From the NCBI RefSeq assembly GCF_000382425.1, contig NZ_KB908296.1, forward strand, positions 62,001-126,000: 64,000 nt of DNA. The letters run 5' to 3'. This DNA is from Empedobacter brevis NBRC 14943 = ATCC 43319 (GTDB lineage Bacteria; Bacteroidota; Bacteroidia; Flavobacteriales; Weeksellaceae). Shown here piece after piece: positions 62,334-64,000 of the stretch. The first letter of the stretch is position 1. Each line of letters starts with the position of its first letter. Under the pieces are notes generated by a model, which did no database searches, had not been told where the DNA came from, and saw nothing but the letters and a program-made list of their open reading frames with translations. Both the position numbers and the translations under genes were made by a program.

Positions 62334-63470
62334 ATGGCTGAAAAAATATGGTTATCATCTCCCCACATGGGAGGCAATGAGTTAAAATATATTCACGAAG
62401 CATTCGATGCAAACTGGGTAGCACCTCTAGGTCCTAATGTAAATGGGTTTGAAGAAGACCTGGAAAATTATTTACATGGAGATGTTAAGGTTGCGGCACT
62501 TTCTGCAGGAACGGCAGCACTTCATTTGGCATTAATCGAATGCGGTGTATCTCACGGAGATGAGGTGATTTGTCAATCAATGACATTTTCAGCGACTGCA
62601 AATCCAATTGCCTACCAAGGAGCAACACCTATTTTTGTAGATTCGGAAAAAGAAACTTGGAACATTTGTCCGGTAGCTTTAGAAGAAGCAATTAAAGATC
62701 GTATCGCGAAAGGAAAAACACCAAAAGCGATTTTAGCAGTTCATTTGTATGGAATGCCTTATAAGGTTGAAGAAGTAACTGCCGTTGCTGAAAAATACAA
62801 TATTCCGGTTATTGAAGATGCAGCCGAAGCTTTAGGCTCTACATTCAAAGGAATAAAATGTGGAACATTCGGGCGTTTTGGTGCTTTATCTTTCAATGGA
62901 AATAAAATCATCACGACTTCCGGAGGAGGAGCATTGGTTTGTCATTCGCAAGAAGACAAAGACAAAGCTGTCTTCTTATCTACACAAGCTCGTGATAACG
63001 CCCCTCATTATCAACATTCGCATATCGGATACAATTACCGAATGAGTAATATTACGGCAGGAATTGGACGAGGACAAATGGAAGTTTTGGATAATCGTAT
63101 TGAAGCCCGCCGCGCAATGAATCAATTCTACCAGGATTTATTTGCTGATATTGATGGTATTACGGTATTTACGGAACCAAATACAGATTATTTTTCGAAC
63201 CACTGGCTATCAGCGATTCTAATTGATCCTGAAATTGTCGGGAAAACACGCGAAGATTTACGTTTAGCTTTCTTGGAAGATGAGATTGAGTCTCGACCAT
63301 TATGGAAACCAATGCATATGCAGCCTATTTTTGCAGATGCACCTTATTATGGAGGAAAAGTAGCAGAAGAATTATTTGAAAATGGATTATGTTTACCTTC
63401 CGGTTCTAATTTAACAGATACAGAACGCAATAGAATTACAGCAAAAGTAAAAGAGTTTTTTGGAAAATAA
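62334..63470 (+). CDS. DegT/DnrJ/EryC1/StrS aminotransferase (PglE-like)
   Basis: A 378-residue PLP enzyme that aminates a nucleotide-linked keto sugar. Family parts: EKIWLSSPHMGGNELKYIHE at the start, LSAGTAALHLAL, FVDSEKETWN, VIEDAAEALGS with the PLP-contacting Asp162, and the PLP Lys191 in LSFNGNKIITTSGGGALV. In the PglE/LegC subfamily it makes UDP-4-amino-4,6-dideoxy-GlcNAc, which would then be acetylated by the PglD-like enzyme and used by the PglC-like transferase encoded about 5 kb upstream. A strict palindromic terminator follows. Confidence 0.94.
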   Translation: MAEKIWLSSPHMGGNELKYIHEAFDANWVAPLGPNVNGFEEDLENYLHGDVKVAALSAGTAALHLALIECGVSHGDEVICQSMTFSATANPIAYQGATPIFVDSEKETWNICPVALEEAIKDRIAKGKTPKAILAVHLYGMPYKVEEVTAVAEKYNIPVIEDAAEALGSTFKGIKCGTFGRFGALSFNGNKIITTSGGGALVCHSQEDKDKAVFLSTQARDNAPHYQHSHIGYNYRMSNITAGIGRGQMEVLDNRIEARRAMNQFYQDLFADIDGITVFTEPNTDYFSNHWLSAILIDPEIVGKTREDLRLAFLEDEIESRPLWKPMHMQPIFADAPYYGGKVAEELFENGLCLPSGSNLTDTERNRITAKVKEFFGK

Positions 63471-63481
63471 TTTTAGAAAAT

Positions 63482-63525
63482 AAGCATAAAAAAATCCTTG
63501 CAATTGCAAGGATTTTTTTATGCTT
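63482..63525. terminator. 44-bp perfect palindrome, terminator
   Basis: Two 22-base arms (63482-63503 and 63504-63525) are exactly complementary with no spacer. The core is ATCCTTGCAA/TTGCAAGGAT flanked by A7 and T7, so it can end transcription in either direction. It lies 12 bases after the aminotransferase stop. Confidence 0.85.
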
Positions 63526-63616
63526 CGTTGTACACTTTATAGAGCAAAATGAGGTAAAAACTATAAAAAATAGAGAATTTGTATCACCTTTACATAAAAG
63601 TAAACCACATAACAGT

Positions 63617-64000
63617 ATGAAAAAACGAATCGTTGGAATGATAGCCTTATCGCTAGTGGCAGCTTGTCAGCATAAGGCGGAAGAAACGGAAAAAAAGAGA
63701 ACTTCAGTAGTAGACCTTCCGGAAGTACAGGAACTTTTCAAAAATGAAACAAACGAACTTTCTATTTATAAAAACAATACATTTGAACTGATTGAAAAAG
63801 AGAAAAATAGTTCGCATACCATCAAAGGAAACGTGAATTATGAACGAGGTTTTGAAGATGATCAGGATGCGACTGTATATGTTTTAAATTTTGATCAACC
63901 GTCAGAAGAACGCTATTTCGTACGGTTTTCGAAAAATGACAGTATTCTTTTTCCGTTAGATACAAATAAGAAAAGAAAGAATGGTTCCACACTTTATAGA
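63617..64000 (+). CDS. Lipoprotein, 3' end beyond window
   Basis: The frame is open from ATG 63617 to the right edge (128 codons, no stop). It has a signal peptide and lipobox LVAAC with Cys17, so it is a membrane-anchored lipoprotein. The mature part is charged and beta-rich: ELSIYKNNTFELIEKEKNSS, then ATVYVLNFDQPSEERYFVRF. A stress-type NlpE-like lipoprotein is possible because of similar strand patterns, but the Cys motif of NlpE is not seen. It has no relation to the lipoproteins at 3150 and 6187. The true length is unknown. Confidence 0.75.
   Translation, partial: MKKRIVGMIALSLVAACQHKAEETEKKRTSVVDLPEVQELFKNETNELSIYKNNTFELIEKEKNSSHTIKGNVNYERGFEDDQDATVYVLNFDQPSEERYFVRFSKNDSILFPLDTNKKRKNGSTLYR

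Overview
The window is AT-rich chromosomal DNA from a bacterium of the Bacteroidota, most likely the class Flavobacteriia (family Weeksellaceae or Flavobacteriaceae). Four things support this. The lineage-restricted families DUF6341, DUF6427, DUF4270, IPExxxVDY and CCC-motif/dispanin are present. The gene orders acpP-fabF-rnc-IPExxxVDY-pyk and panC / GT5-like protein / DUF4270 / glmS are typical of the group. There is an Oar-type TonB-dependent receptor. Many intergenic regions carry a Bacteroidota -7 box, TAnnTTTG, and one has a textbook TTTG-N19-TATATTTG. I saw no rRNA, tRNA, CRISPR array or insertion sequence, and no gene-free stretch reaches 300 bases.

Layout. (1) 1-3.1 kb: a secreted protein cut by the left edge, divergent from a TPR sensor kinase / LuxR-type regulator pair whose promoter carries a near-perfect palindrome. 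(2) 3.1-15.9 kb: surface-glycan locus 1. It has two paralogous lipoproteins, four glycosyltransferases, an exported WbsX/GH99-like protein, two Wzy/ligase-like membrane proteins, a Wzx flippase, a Wzz-like protein and a WcaJ-type initiating transferase. Its genes alternate strand in small blocks. (3) 16-40.7 kb: core genes for lipid A (LpxH-like), queuosine (QueD), ComF, RadA, pantothenate (PanC, PanD), GlmS, riboflavin synthase, a NtrY-like kinase, TrmN6, PckA, AcpP, FabF, RNase III and pyruvate kinase, with several lipoproteins and small membrane proteins. (4) 40.9-63.5 kb: surface-glycan locus 2, nearly all on the plus strand. Nucleotide-sugar genes come first (ManC, TagD-like, UDP-GlcA-type epimerase, RfbC, RfbA, WbpP-like epimerase, UDP-HexNAc dehydrogenase, RfbB). 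An AT-richer Wzx/Wzy/transferase cassette follows at 48.27-55.56 kb, then a transferase and PglC-, PglD- and PglE-like genes. An Oar-like receptor and a secreted glycerophosphodiesterase lie between the PglD- and PglE-like genes. (5) The right edge cuts a lipoprotein gene.

How they work together. Each glycan locus has its own initiating phosphoglycosyltransferase, flippase and polymerase candidate, so two different undecaprenyl-linked glycans are probably made. Locus 2 supplies activated sugars (GDP-mannose, dTDP-4-keto-6-deoxyglucose derivatives, a UDP-HexNAc uronate, and probably a bacillosamine-like starter). The outer-membrane export gene Wza, the kinase Wzc, RfbD and PglF are not in the window. 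I found no clearly new defence or mobile system. The most unusual signals are candidate operators and hairpins at the kinase, manC and rfbA starts, the unrecognised lipoprotein pair embedded in locus 1, and exported carbohydrate-active proteins inside both glycan loci.
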